A DNA stretch of 64,000 bases, from contig VZRR01005724.1 of the NCBI GenBank assembly GCA_013398015.1, positions 576,831-640,830 on the forward strand. Reading direction: 5' to 3'. The notes under the pieces were generated by a model. That model searched no databases. It had not been told where the DNA came from and was given only the letters and a program-made list of their open reading frames with translations. Positions 36,951 through 49,916 of the stretch are shown here, one piece after another. Every line of letters starts with the position of its first letter. The first letter of the stretch is position 1. The stretch is from Oreocharis arfaki. Its lineage: Eukaryota > Chordata > Aves > Passeriformes > Paramythiidae. Position numbers and translations under genes: made by a program.

Positions 36951-37323
36951 TGTTAATCCAGGAGACCAAACGTCCTGGAGACCTCACAGCTGGAGGCCAG
37001 AAAGCCCGATGCTATCCTGAGAAACTAAGGTGTTCTCTAGAACATCCTGTAAACTAAGAGAGGCCCATCCAGGGGTTGGATTCCTCGAGATGGGGGGTTC
37101 ATTCAAGCATCTCACTGGGGAATCTGTGATAGATATGCTAATTTGCAAGGCCTATAAATTGTACATGTGACCTATCGTGGGTGTGCATTTCAGTGCGCTG
37201 TTCTGTGCGTTCCACCTGGACAAAATGGTGCACCTAAGGATCCTTAAATAAACACCAAGGTAAAAACCCCTTTTCCCCTTAACCATGTCTGGCTTTTAGT
37301 TTTAAGAACAGGGAAAGGCAACA
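36951..37323 (+). mobile_element. Probable solo LTR of an endogenous retrovirus, plus strand
   Basis: A block of about 373 bases begins TGTTAATCC and ends GGCAACA, giving the 5'-TGTT...AACA-3' terminal inverted repeat of an LTR. Inside are a TATA box (TATAAA, 37153-37158) and a polyadenylation signal (AATAAA, 37247-37252) about 94 bases apart, the order expected for U3-R-U5. No gag, pol or env remnant is seen on either side, so this would be a solo LTR left by recombination between the two LTRs of a provirus. A clear target-site duplication is not visible; the flanks share only TAT. Its few CpG sites suggest moderate age. I cannot name the family. Confidence 0.6.
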
Positions 37324-40320
37324 TATGTTATTGGAAAATGAATTAACCTTGTCCCATGATGGCAACTCTGCAAAATTAAATATTATATCAAGAACATGCC
37401 TTTCCTAACTCAGATGGTTGCAAAAACTTTTTATCATAAAACCTTTTAAAGCAGTTTAATCTTCTTTTACATGTGAGGTAACTGAATCTTTTTATATAGT
37501 GCTTGCTCATTTCTGTGGGTCTAATAGTAACTATAACTTAACACAAGGGTAATTATATTTTTCATTTCATCGCATCTGGTTTGCAGAACTTGTTGGAGCA
37601 TCTTCAGTCCCCTTTGACAGTTCTGATGGTTTCTTCTCTATAATCCATTATATCCCAACTAAAATTGGCAGGTACCCTGCAAACAATCAGGAACATTGGA
37701 ATTTCCCAAAGAGACCTCTGGTTTTCCACTGCATTGCATGTAATCATGATTTCCATGACCTTCATGACATTTTACCACATATCCTGAAACAAGGAGGAAA
37801 ACTAGATAACAAACCTAAGGAACTGGCTAAAACTGAACCCATTATTTGTCTAGGTTCTCATGACAGCCATAGATTAATGGACAAACGACTCCACACAATT
37901 TCTCTATTTAGCTTTTCAGACAGATTTTGTTCAGATCTTTGTATCTTAACTCTTTCTTCCTCGGAAGGTACTCACTTTTCTGTCTAATTTCCAGCTAAGG
38001 GACTTGTAGAAACATTCTTGCATTTGCTTTGAGTATATTCTCACTGAAAAAAACTCCCAGGTGTTAATAGCTATGCTAGGTCAATAAAGAGTGCATTGGC
38101 TTCTTCAGTGGAGAGCAGTCCTTTGAAAATTCCTTATGTGTTTATTAACTCCTGCGTCTTGCACTGTTATCTCTACCTGTGGAGAATAATCAGCCCCTTA
38201 TCCTGCTACTTAATGTTATACACACTTAACACTGTTAGACTTCAGTGCAAGTGATTCAGTGTTTATTCTGTAAGCAATTTGAACTTACCTACCAGGTTTG
38301 TTTTTGTTTTTTTTTTCATGTATTTATAAGCAGCTGTGCGTACTAGCACGTTCGCTGTACCTGTGGCATTCGAACTCTGCATACATAGCACCTGTTTCTT
38401 AGGAGGCAGAAGGATTGGTTTTTTTGTGTTTCTTTTTACATCTTTTCAAGGAAGGGTCTAGAAGCATCAATACAAAGGCAAATTTTGGGAAATAATCATT
38501 CACTTAGCATGTTCCTGACCTGTAGTTCACTTTGAGAATAGTCTGTAATATAACATTCCCACAGAATGCCTAATTTAGGGAGAACAGTGAGGAATTCATA
38601 CTTAGTTAAAGTTTGTGATTTCTTCTCTCCTCATCCCTTGCTTAGATGTAAATATTCTTTCTGCTTTAATAATTAATAAAGAATTTCAGCACATTTTTAT
38701 TTTAAATTGAAAGCGATGGTCTTAAGACAAGGGTTTCTCCTGGATTACCACCTTCTGCTGCTGCCCTCAGGAAAGCTGATCTTTCCTTGTGTATCTGACC
38801 TTGCTCTGCTTTGGACAGAAAATTTCTGGCCAAAGAAATCCTGCAATTTCTCTCTCCTTCTGAATGGCTTGGTTGCTCACCAGATATCTGGACAATGGGA
38901 AGATTATTGGAGAACCACTCGCCTGAGATCCAATTCCAGGGTCCTAGGTGCTTCTGCCAAGCAGAAGGAGCAGATGCATGGAAAAAACTATGGTCAAGGC
39001 AGAAGTCCAGTGTGTCTGGAGTTTTTGTTGCCTGCCATTCAGAGTCTTTCTCCAAGGAAATAATGATTCTTCTCTCTTTTGGATTGTTAAATTTGGTTAG
39101 ATTTCCATAAGAAAAATATCTGACTCGAACAAGATAATTTTTCTGACATTAAGTGGAAAGGTAGTGGAGTTTCTCAATTACAGAAATGTTTTCTATCACT
39201 TCATAATTGAACAATTTTGCTTTAAAGTTCATAATCTAAAAACAAGGAGGGTTAATTTTCCGTGTATTGAAACTTACCCCCAATGCCTATTTTTAATTTT
39301 TAAATTTGTTTTATGGTTTTCAAAAATATGGTGGAAAAAATAACCAGAAAAATTCCAGGCCTGCTAGTAAAATCTTTGCAAAACTCTGAAAAGTTGCACT
39401 TAATTGTGGGGGTTCTTAATAAGGGCTTCCAGAATAAAAATCCTTACTGCAGGTTCCACAACCAATAAGTGCACATGCTTTGACATCTCTCTATCAGTTT
39501 TGTCCAAAGAAATTCTGTTAAATGAATTGTGAGTTTAAGAGCCCTAGGAAATAATTGCTGTCATGGTAACTTGTAGTAAGAAACAGTAATTTTGTTGATA
39601 TTAGCAAATAAAATCAAATTATTTCAGTACAAATTGGTATAGAGGATAGTATAATATTTTACTAAAAATTCCTTCTGTCCATCCTGCTTCAGTTCCAGGG
39701 CTATATCTTCCCTTTTTTTATGAGGCAGAAGTCGATAGAAACTGCATATAAAGAACTAGGACAGTATACTGGCCTCTAAGGAGTTTGGATGCCCCAGGCA
39801 ACCTGGAAATCATCCATCCTTCCTTGTTTTTAGTCTCTCATACAGCAGAGATACTAAATGTTACACAGCTTTTAATATGCCAGTTCATACACATCTCTAA
39901 AGAATATGGATATAATTGGCAATTGCCTAAGAAAATAAAGGAAACTAAAATACACCCAAACTCATAAAAAAACATGATGGAAAACTTCAAATATATGTTT
40001 TACTTTCTAAACCTGTGCCTCAAGCAGAATTGTGCCAGATGCCAGGCAGCATGGGAGAAAGACAAAAAATTCTTTGTTTTAGGATTAAGTTTCATAAAAA
40101 GATTGCCTCTCACTTGCATCTCAGTGAAGGACAAGGTGGACCCACATGCAAGAGAGGTCTCTTCTCATTATTACACCTCACATGATGCAACCTCCTGTGA
40201 CCTGATTTAGCAAGCTGAGTGATTCATTTAATGCTTCTTTACTTGGCAAAGTGCCACACAGAAATACTTTAGCTGGTGTTTGAAGGACATGGTTTGTGTA
40301 GCAGACACTCTGTTAAACAG
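37324..40320. other. Gene-free AT-rich DNA
   Basis: No supported gene. Overlapping frames of 117 and 118 codons on opposite strands at 38702-39063 show no recognisable domain. Nothing else in this stretch is identifiable. Confidence 0.5.
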
Positions 40321-40324
40321 AATG

Positions 40325-40560
40325 AGCACACTGGGTCATACCAAAGGGTCACTTAGGCCACTTGCCTCTTTCCAGTAGTGGTCAGCAGCATAAGCCCAGG
40401 AAACATCACAGGCATATCAGTATTTCAGGTCTAGAATAAACTCTCATCCATCAGTGATCTGAGGGTCAGGACTTTCAAGCCAGTGTGGCATCTTTGCCTT
40501 CCACAGTTCTCTGTAATCTTTTATCCCAGGAGTTTGTGCAGCTGTTTTTCAAGTTAGCAC
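40325..40560 (+). repeat. Ancient amniote interspersed repeat (family not named)
   Basis: The run beginning CACTGGGTCATACCAAAGG, then the spaced blocks AGTAGTGGTCAGCAGC, GGTCAGGACTTTCAAGCC and TGTTTTTCAAG, follow the order of an old repeat I recall from bird, turtle and crocodilian genomes. It is heavily diverged and non-coding. Identification is from memory of the pattern, so the family name is left open. Confidence 0.4.
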
Positions 40561-43500
40561 AAAGCCAAGAATCCAGGGAGATTGTGATGGGCAGAGCACT
40601 GTGCTAATTGTCCTTTCTTCACATAAAAATAAAAGTAAAATACCCTTTGACCACATGCATACAGAGACCTAACAAAGGAGGCAGTTGGATATGAAATTCC
40701 TCTACACTCAAATGGTTGTTATCATACCCATTGTTCTAAAGGAAATGTTTATATGTGTCATTACAAAAAGACAAAGCAAAAGGACAGAGTGGGCTACGAA
40801 CTTCTAATCTACAGGAGGAAAACAAGTTCAGATCTTAAAAGGTGGATTTGTCTGTTTTGTTTGTAGAATCAGGGCTGTAGTCAAAACACATTTCACCATT
40901 TCTACATTTCAAAGCTGGAGTACAGCAACATCAAATTAGAAACAAATAAATTAAAAATGGTTTCATTTAAACCTAATTATATAATTAAATACAATTTTTA
41001 TATTACACAAAAGGTTAATATCACAGAAACTTATTAAAGGAATTTCTGTGAGTCTCATCAGGAAAGTTAATAATTTAGATACCATATTAAGTACAAGAAA
41101 AATCCCTATGATATATTTGTCTGTATAAAGTAGCAGTTTTCAAGGTTATTCTTTTCATATGTCTTGATAGAGGTGAATGTTGCTAACTGGGAAACTAAAT
41201 ATACTTTGAGATTTATGAATTCAGTAATTGCATTTCAGGTATTAATTGAAAGCGAAGCCAAGAAGAATATTTCAGAAGGGGATAAAAAAATGTGACTTCT
41301 TCTGAATACACATGTACACATAATATATAGTACACATATAATACCACTATTTAGAGTTTCTCTGTCTAGTGTCTGAGGAGATGTACATGCAGACCTCCTG
41401 TCTACCAGATTTACATGACAAAAATGCTGCCATTCCCCTGCCTGGTGGAGCCACAGAACACCAATCAATTCACTACATAATGCAATATTCTGGACAGGGC
41501 AAAGAAGAAATGAAGAGGCAGAAAAGCTAACGTGGATTCTTGATTTTGACTCATGCAAAGTACAACAAAGTTGAAACGCAAAGGTTGCTACTGGTAAGCT
41601 TTAGAAGGGTTTTGGAAGCCAGTTCTAGATTCCAGGTTTGTGTAGAAAGAGGCTAGAAAAGTCAGAAAACAGAATGAAGGCACTCGCAAAGAAACAAGGT
41701 AAAAAGTCTGGGTATTAAGGGAAAACAAATAAAGAAGAAACTTGAGGGAAAAAGTAATAGGACCTAGGAAACTTGAATTGCATTCTCCAGACAGATGTGA
41801 TTCATGTATATTAATAATCTCTGAGTGGAGGGAGAACTACTAGGCTAGTGGTTTGGATAAGTTTTCTCTGTTAGTAACTAGCAGTATCCTCTTAGCACCA
41901 CGCTGTATATTCAAATTGTACCTGAGCCTCCAATTTTCTGCCAGAGGGAGTGTGACATTGGCTCAAATGTTCCCCAAAAGGATGAGGAGAAAGCCTGTAG
42001 CGATATGCTGATTCCAGGACTCATCTTAATATAGAATCTTATTTAGGGGGACATATTAATTTGTGTCTCTTTCACAATCATTTGCTACACTGTGGCAACA
42101 AACTGCCTTTTCATCTGCTTTCCCTCTTCTTTCCTTGTTGCTGGTTGTAATCACCTCCAGGCAAATGGAGTTATTATAGCAGACTTTTCATCTTTACTGG
42201 TATTATGCTTACATTTTAAAGAAATGGTTTTGAACTAGGAGTAGTGATGGATGAAAGAGCAAAGTTGAATACAGGGGGAAAATAGCCACATAGAGAAGAA
42301 AGCCAAATGGGAGGGTAAAGATGACCTTATTTGTTCAAAAAGCATTATGGGTTGTTTTTTTTCTTCCTTCATTGCCACAGATTCCAAAAAATTAATGTTT
42401 TTAATTTTCTTATCTCATTTCAGACTTTCAGTGCCTATATAAAGATATTTCATATCTTGCCTTAAAGAAAACAAAAACAATTTTAAAAAAATCAAAAAAT
42501 AAGCTACAACAAAAAATCATAAACCCCCACAATCCTTTTTTCATTATGCTAATGAGAAAATAGTATATTATCCATTTTCTCTCTTTGAGAGGCTAGTTCT
42601 TATACAAGATGAAAAATTGCCTTTCATCAAAATAACTTCACAAACAAGAATGCAAAGGTACAAAATAACAAGGACAAGCACAACCCTCATACAAAAAATG
42701 GTGCAGTAGAAGATGTTGCTGGAAATTGACAGTCTAATTTCTTTTGATCTTTGCCACTTCTTAAAAACACATTTTAAATTCTCTTCCAGTTTTAAAACTG
42801 TATAGTCACTCTGAAGACAACAAGGCCAACCAGACAGAGGGATATCATCTGACATAAAACTGAAGTCAATATCACTCTTTATATAAGTTTGGAAAGCTGG
42901 ATCAGAGCTCACTTCCTCGTGAGGATACAGAAAATAAAAGCGACCTTTTTCCTATCGGCTTATCACACAAACTGAGGAGTGTGATTGTTGCCTTCTACTG
43001 GTTATGAGGGTGGGACAAACTAGTCATGAAATTCAACCTACTCGGAAGAAATAGCCAATCCAGTGGAGCACGTGTCGTAATCACAACCTCATCTATCTAC
43101 TATATACACCTGAAAACATGAAAAGAAGGTCATAGAGGAGGTCCATTCACCAAAAAACAGGGGACCCAATATGGAACAAAATTGAAGTTCAACTTGTTTT
43201 TCCCCTTGCATAGAAGGAAACTATGTTAAAGCACATAGGCATTTATTGCAAAAGACGTCATTAACAAAAAGTGGAATTTACCTAGCGCTACTCGTCTGAC
43301 TCAATTTAGACCTCTTAAATACATAATTAAAATAAAGTTTTACCTATCACAACATTATAGTGATATTTTCACATTACACTGTTCAGAACATGGATTCATT
43401 CCTAGCTGGCAAGAATACATTTTGACATTTCTTAGAAACATAGTTTTAATATTAAAGACCATAAAAATTGCATTTTTAAAAAAAACCCACAAGTTTTCCT

Positions 43501-46500
43501 AAAAGCTGCAAAGACGCTTTAATTAGAGGATTGTTAATTAGAGTTAGGAGACCTTGCAAATTCCTCATGGACCATCAGAGTTCTGTGTCAATGATAATAT
43601 TTATGGGCAATGGACAAGTATTCTGCTCTCTGCTATTTATTTATTTGGCTAACAAAAAAAATTTTGCTTGGTAGAAATGTCTGATCTGTTGTGAATGTTT
43701 CTGTGCTTTCTGGAGTCAATGTTTTTTGGTTGGGACTTTTCTTTTTTCTATTATATAAGGCAACCTCTGCAGCAAGTTCTCTCAAACATGAAAAGACCTT
43801 GTAATTAAAAGAGTGTCCTAATGAAAATAAGGGATAAGCTTGTTTTTTGCTTTTAGCAGAAAATTCATGCTTGGGCTTTACATTTTTCTCACTAGCATTT
43901 TCAACTGCAGCAACTATAAGAGCAGATTTCCCCACCTCGCAAAATCAGTGTCAGTCTCTCATGATGTTCCTAGTTTCCGGAAACTAGGGAGGGAAATTCT
44001 GAGGGATTTTTAGAAGGATTTTTCTTTGTAGAGTCTGTCTGAAGCACTACAACAATATCTCTTTTTTCATCTCAATAACAGTTTAAGATTCTTTCTTTTT
44101 CAGTTGATTACGATGAGGATTGATGGGTTGAGAAGAAATTGCCTGAAAATGGCATCTTGTGGCATTTTGCTGAAGGCAGATACACATCATGAAGCTTGTA
44201 CTCAGCCCAGTGGAAACCAGTCCTTGGCAGGGGTGATCTGTGCTTTCCTGCCACCTACAGCACCAGATTTGCCACACTAGAACAAGTCCCAGCCTCTGTT
44301 AACAGCCAGCACGTGGTGCATCAGTGCAGAGGTATGCAACATAAATATCCAGGAACATGGGATGGTCTATGGAGTCAGCACCCAGATACCTTCCCCTCCA
44401 CCACTTCTTCCTCCTTGGCTTTTCAAAGAATTCACTAAATAGCTCCACTGTGTTTGGGGGGCTTTTTCCGTGTTGCCGTCTTCTAGGTTTTTGCTCTGTT
44501 AAACATTAGATTCTGGTCCATGATGCCCTCTAAGGGGCTTTAAAAAAAAGCCAAATATCCCTTTTCCCAAGTAGCAGGGCAGTCTGAACCTCCAGCCCTT
44601 GTGATGGGGCTATCGGCAAAACAAACATCAAGGCTGCTTTATGGTGTCAGCTCATTCTCAATGTGATGATATTATATTTAAAGAAAAACATGAGAACAAT
44701 CCAGAGAAAAAAAAAGGTAGAGCTGTGATCCTGTCAAGATAAAGGTGTTTGATTTCAGATATATGGACAATAGGGCTAGAAGTAGGGTAAAAACCACTGG
44801 AAACTAAGGATGCAGCAAAAATCTGGAAGAGTTTTTCTAAAGCTGACTCATTTCGTAATCCATACTATATTTTTGTACACAAATGTTGCTGTCAGTTTAT
44901 TTCCCCAGGATTTTTGTGGATTCACAGTTAAAAACCAGCCATCATTACAGGTGTCCCACAACTCAGTCTGAATAAAAAGGTGCTGTGAAATACTAGAAGT
45001 GAGGCGTCATGTTTTTTACACTGTGAACAACCTGTTTTAGACTAAACAAGGGATGAAAAGTAAGCTTCAATGAAATGCAGCAATCTCTTTTCCCCTCTGG
45101 CTGCTCACGCCATAGAGTATGATGACAGAGAAAATGACAAGTGAGTCACTAAAACAACATTATTGGAATTGACAGAGATTGAGACAGTCATATTTGACTC
45201 TAAAAGATGCAGTCTATGTGTATCTGACTGGGCTGGAGTTGACGAGTTTAGGTACCTGCAGGCTCACATCTGGTTATGTTCTAATCTAAATTCCAATGAG
45301 ATTATTGATTCTGTTTGTATAAGAACGAGGGTGAAGCTGAGTGGGCTTTACAAAGTAAATTGTTGTCTGAACCATGCTAGAAGTGGCTGTCCCACATATA
45401 ATGTTGTATGCAGTTGCTTAGGGAATATGGCTATGCCCATTACAGATATTGCTGGCTCACTGGAGATTAAATGTTCTACAGTACTAACTCCAGAGATTTA
45501 TAACTCTTGACAATTTTATGGCCCACCTCAAATAGTTGCCCTCTGTAAAAAAACCAGCCTGTACTTAGAGCAGTGTGCATGGTATGAGCTTCTTTACACA
45601 GGTTTTATAGAGCACTAGGTATCAGCTGACAATTCACTCTGAGACAAATATCAGAGCCACCAAGGAGGAGGAAAAAAAGCCCTAACAAGTGACAACCTTG
45701 CAATAACCTGTGCAGAGGCTTCTTCTGTCCCACTGCATAACAGCAGATCAACAGTGCAATTACAAACAACATTGAAAAAGTCATCTTAATATTTGTATGC
45801 TTCTCTGTAATCGGTTCTTTCTTCATGATGGCGAAAGTCTTGTTAAAAATGGAGCTGAGTAAGCTACTTATAAATGGTATTTTTAACAGGTAAAAGTGAT
45901 TAAGGCAGTGTAAGACTGAGTAGAGCCAGTGCTGACGGGAGCCAATGTGTTGTCACTTTTCTTGAGGAGAGTATTATGGCAGAAAACTACATGATGAGGG
46001 GAGGAAGGAGCAATGTACGTTTTCACACCCTCCCATTTTTTAGCAGAGAAGTTTTGTGTCTGTGTAGCTGATTTGCACTTCAGAAGATCCTTCTCCCAGG
46101 GACTGATATTTGTACTAACACTCCCAACACACACAGAAGCCCAGGGACCACATAGCAAAACTAAAGAGCAGGGGGCGAGGTCTGAACCAAGGCGATCATG
46201 AAGAACTACAGTCTGGATTGTTTTCTCTATTTGACCATATACAGGACAGAAAATTAAGATGAAAAACAATGCCAGTGTACACAGGCTGGAGAGGTTAGGG
46301 CAAAACAACAGAAATTTTAAGATGAATGAATATATTGGAATTTACATAAGATTCCTTTCAGACTTTTCAGAAAGAATTGTGTTGGCAGGTTCTATATAAA
46401 AGCCTATTATCAAGGAAACAGCTTTATTAAGTAGCTGCTTCACACATCTTTGAAAGTCTAGTTTGAAGTGCAACCTGGCACAATGCAAATTGCTGGAAAG

Positions 46501-49295
46501 GCAGCAACATCCCGTTCTCATCCAAGTGCAGGGGTATAAGATAAAACTTGTAACCCTTAACCAAGGCTGGATTTATGCTTCAGATAAAAGAAAATAGAAA
46601 GACGACAGAAGACAAATTCAATATCAGAGAGCAGGTTTGCAGGTGTTCCTATGCTTTCATTTCCCTATGGACACTGTTTGCAGAGAACAAAGGTTATAAT
46701 GAAGCAAAGCAATTGCAGCAAATTACTGTGAAGCAAACCAAATACATTAAGTGAATAAAGGACTTGGCACGAAGCTCAGCTCCAGCTGGGCAGGAAAACA
46801 GCTCACAGAATGGTATAGTAAGTTAACTTTGACATTGCCCTCTCAGAGTAGAAGTGCTGTGATGTATGTTATTATCCACTGATATTAATGAGTTTGAGAA
46901 CATTTGAAAACTCTGTATTGTGCATGAGCATCATACTTTTAACCTGGAATGCTTATGCTTATGGGACCACCATAAATCCATTCTTTGATGAAAGAAAAGG
47001 GTTTTACAGAAGTCATTTCTATGTACCTTCTCATCAGGTAAAACAAAATGAATGCGTCAAAGTTTTTATTACACTCTTTATGGACCTGTTAGGATGCATA
47101 GAGTGCATCCTGAGGGCAAGAATGCTGACATCTCTTCCATCTCTACAGATGGTATCAGCTTTCTCTGGGAGCTAACAGCAGAATTTGAAATCAAACAGTG
47201 CAAAGCAGGCTAATAAAAATGTTGATGGATGGAGATGTTTTGGGGTTGTTGTTTGTTTGTTTGTTTTTTAATTACTTGATATTACCTATGTTTTGCTCTG
47301 ATCACTTGAAATTCCAAGCCTCTCAAAAAAAGTCAGTGAACCAATCTGCAAGTGTCAGATCAGACATGGCAACTTCTCTGTACTTCATCTCTATTGCACA
47401 GGCAATGCCCTTCTATCAGCACAGCATTTTTAATGAAACACCGCCACATGCCACAGGAAGTGTGCAGGTTTCTCAAAATTGACAGGTTGCTAAAGAAACC
47501 GCGTCTTTAACTTAATAAGTCAAATAACCTGGAGTCTTAAGAACAACTTAAGTTTTACTGAGGCTTTAGGGGAATCTAGAGCCAATAGGACTGGGGATAT
47601 TTCCCCTAGTCAGAATAAAACTGATGTAACCCACATCCCACTTGGCACTCTGATGACAGAAAACCAGGCAGGTAGAAGCACCTCCAGGTCCTGGAGTGTT
47701 CAGTGGAAACATTAGAACATATTAGCTGGAAGATTGTTGTTTGTATGGCTGAGAATTGGCATCATATTTTGAAAGAGCTTCCTTTCTGTTATAAGGAGGG
47801 TTGGGGAAAGGGTCTCTTAAAAATACATACATCTCCAAATCAAACAATTTTTTATTTTCCTTGTAACATTTTTTTAGAAAAAGAAAATATTTCCATTCAA
47901 CTTTACAGAATTCAGAAGACACAAGGTGATTGCCAGACTGGCCCCTCCTTGAAAATTAAGGGCTTTATGGATCCCAAAAGTTTTTCTTTGATCGCCCATT
48001 TCTTTTCTTTAAAGTTGCTAGGGGCTTTCCAAGGAGCCTCTAAAGGTAAAGCAGTTTTGTAATGCAAGACAAACGAGCTGTTTTTGTTAAAACACAGGTG
48101 AATTGGCACATGCCCTTACGCTCATCATGCACACAGGTGACTGTGCAGATGCAAAGTTCTCACCTCCCGTGTAGGAAGGCTGCGCTGACTCTCCCTGGGG
48201 TTTGGGAGCTGGTGGGAGGCAGTCCTGCCAAAGCTGCTCTTCTCAGAAATATGAAAGCAGCAAACACACCTAAGGAAGGACCAGAGAAAAGATTTCTTTC
48301 TGTCTGTGCAAGAATTGGCAAAAAACCCCCCACATCTGCTTTTTGAGCGCCTCATCATAGATTCCTCCTTACTTGTGGGAGACTATATTATAGCTTAACC
48401 TTTGTTCCAGGGAGTATTTTAGGGGCATAGCTTTGCCAGTAGACAACTGGAAGAAACAGAGAAAGTCAGCGAAGAGCATGGCACGCACAGAGCTTAGTCA
48501 CTCAAGGCAAATTCCACAGGGATTTGAGGTTAACACACTCAATTAAAAATTAACCATCGGTGAATTAAGGCCACCACATTTCTTGGATGACAACAATGCT
48601 TTAGGGTCTAATGGATATTTATGTTTATCTTTTCTAATCAACTTTCTTGTGATTTCATGAAGAAAAACAGTAATGAAACTTGCAAACAAATGGCTTTTCT
48701 ATATACATTTCAAAGATGCGATAGAATGCAATAGTCATGAAGCATTCACAAAAAGCATACAGAAGTAAAAGTGCACAGCAAAGAGTAGTTCAAAGCACCA
48801 TGGAAAATCACAACCAAAGTAAACTGAGGAGAGACTTTTTAGGCTAATCCCTTTTTGCCAGCAAATAAAAATAGCAGCTCCAAGTGACAGAGCAGGTGAA
48901 AAACTAGCAGAGCTCTTCAGAATGGCCTATTATCACCTCAGCAACCCTCAGGCACACATAATTGATAAGCAAAAGGGAAAAAACAGCACTTCATGCCCAG
49001 GGTGAAAACAATAAAAAAAATTGCAAGTTGTGGCATATAAAATCTGCAAGTACTTTGACTATACTGATTAGGGTAGGAAAATAAGATGTGACAGAAACAG
49101 AAAACAATCTGGAACATCATCCTAAAGAAGAAGAGGAGGTCTTTAACAAGACCTGTAAGTCAGGTGGCTCAACGTGCTCCCCTGAGGTGCTGCAGAAAGC
49201 CTTTGAGTTGACATATGTATGAAAAAAAAGACAATAAAATGCAGCTGTTTGGGGCAGCTCATGTTTTGGGCAGGCTGAGAAAAAGTTTTCTGCAG
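40561..49295. other. Gene-free DNA
   Basis: No supported gene. Apart from the palindrome at 43969-43988 and a T/G patch at 47238-47268, I see no named element. Frames of 141 codons (minus, 45883-46308), 119 (plus, 47703-48062) and 115 (plus, 45163-45510) have no known motif. Confidence 0.5.
43969..43988. repeat. Perfect 20-bp palindrome centred on TTCCGGAA
   Basis: CCTAGTTTCC is followed directly by its exact reverse complement with no spacer. The centre TTTCCGGAAA contains two back-to-back GGAA cores, which is a possible ETS-type dimer site. No promoter or gene is recognised nearby. Confidence 0.7.
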
Positions 49296-49489
49296 AGTGA
49301 GGAAGCGAATATATTTTAGCAATGGAGAAAATGCCCAAAGACTTGACCGGAACTTCCCAAGGGATGCCAAATACCCAATGAAAAAGCATCAATTTGCTGA
49401 TCTTCTAAGTAGCAGTGGACTTCCTCTACAAGCACTTTGGAAACCCTTCTTTCTAGAAACCAGCACAGACAGTAACAAGTGGTTCAGTG
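49296..49489 (+). other. Weak candidate exon (open frame between splice-like sites)
   Basis: An acceptor-like GTTTTCTGCAG ends at 49295 and a donor-like GTGAGAT begins at 49490. One frame is open for about 64 codons and continues to 49515. The peptide is mixed in composition and matches nothing I recognise. An overlapping minus-strand frame is also open, which weakens the case. It is more likely chance than a real exon. Confidence 0.12.
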
Positions 49490-49870
49490 GTGAGATACTC
49501 CATGAAGAATCATAATGCAATGTACTTCTTTTTAAATTGACCTCTTCCAGCTATTCTAGCTGGAATAATCCACGCACCGAAACCACCACACTAACTTTTG
49601 AATTTGTATGAGATGTTTTTGAAAGAAGGTGGCATGTCCATGGCCCACACAGCAAAATAAAGGATCGTGACAAATATTCAGTGGATGGGTTGGATGACGT
49701 CCTTATACTCTGTAAGTCTTTGCCTATCAAAATCCTAAGTTAACATCATTGAACCAAGATGGACTAATAGGACACAAATCTAACTCATTCCCTGCTGAAA
49801 TTTTTATCCTGCTGAATGGATATGGACCATCACCAATCACATCCCGTGGTACTGTGTTGAGATGAGAAAC

Positions 49871-49916
49871 AGAGTGGCACATGACCTAACATTTGAGTGG
49901 CACGTGACCTAACATT
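49871..49916. repeat. 23-bp tandem duplication
   Basis: Two adjacent 23-base units differ at two positions. Each contains GTGGCAC(A/G)TGACCTAACATT. The second copy has the E-box CACGTG, and both contain the nuclear-receptor half-site TGACCT. It is a recent local duplication. Confidence 0.85.

Noticed and set aside
38340..38410. Possible tRNA B-box-like sequence (CATTCGAACT)
   Set aside because: The B-box consensus is not met, and no A-box or cloverleaf can be drawn around it.
38702..39063. Antiparallel frames of about 117 codons
   Set aside because: Both strands are open equally, there is no known motif, and no paired splice sites were found.
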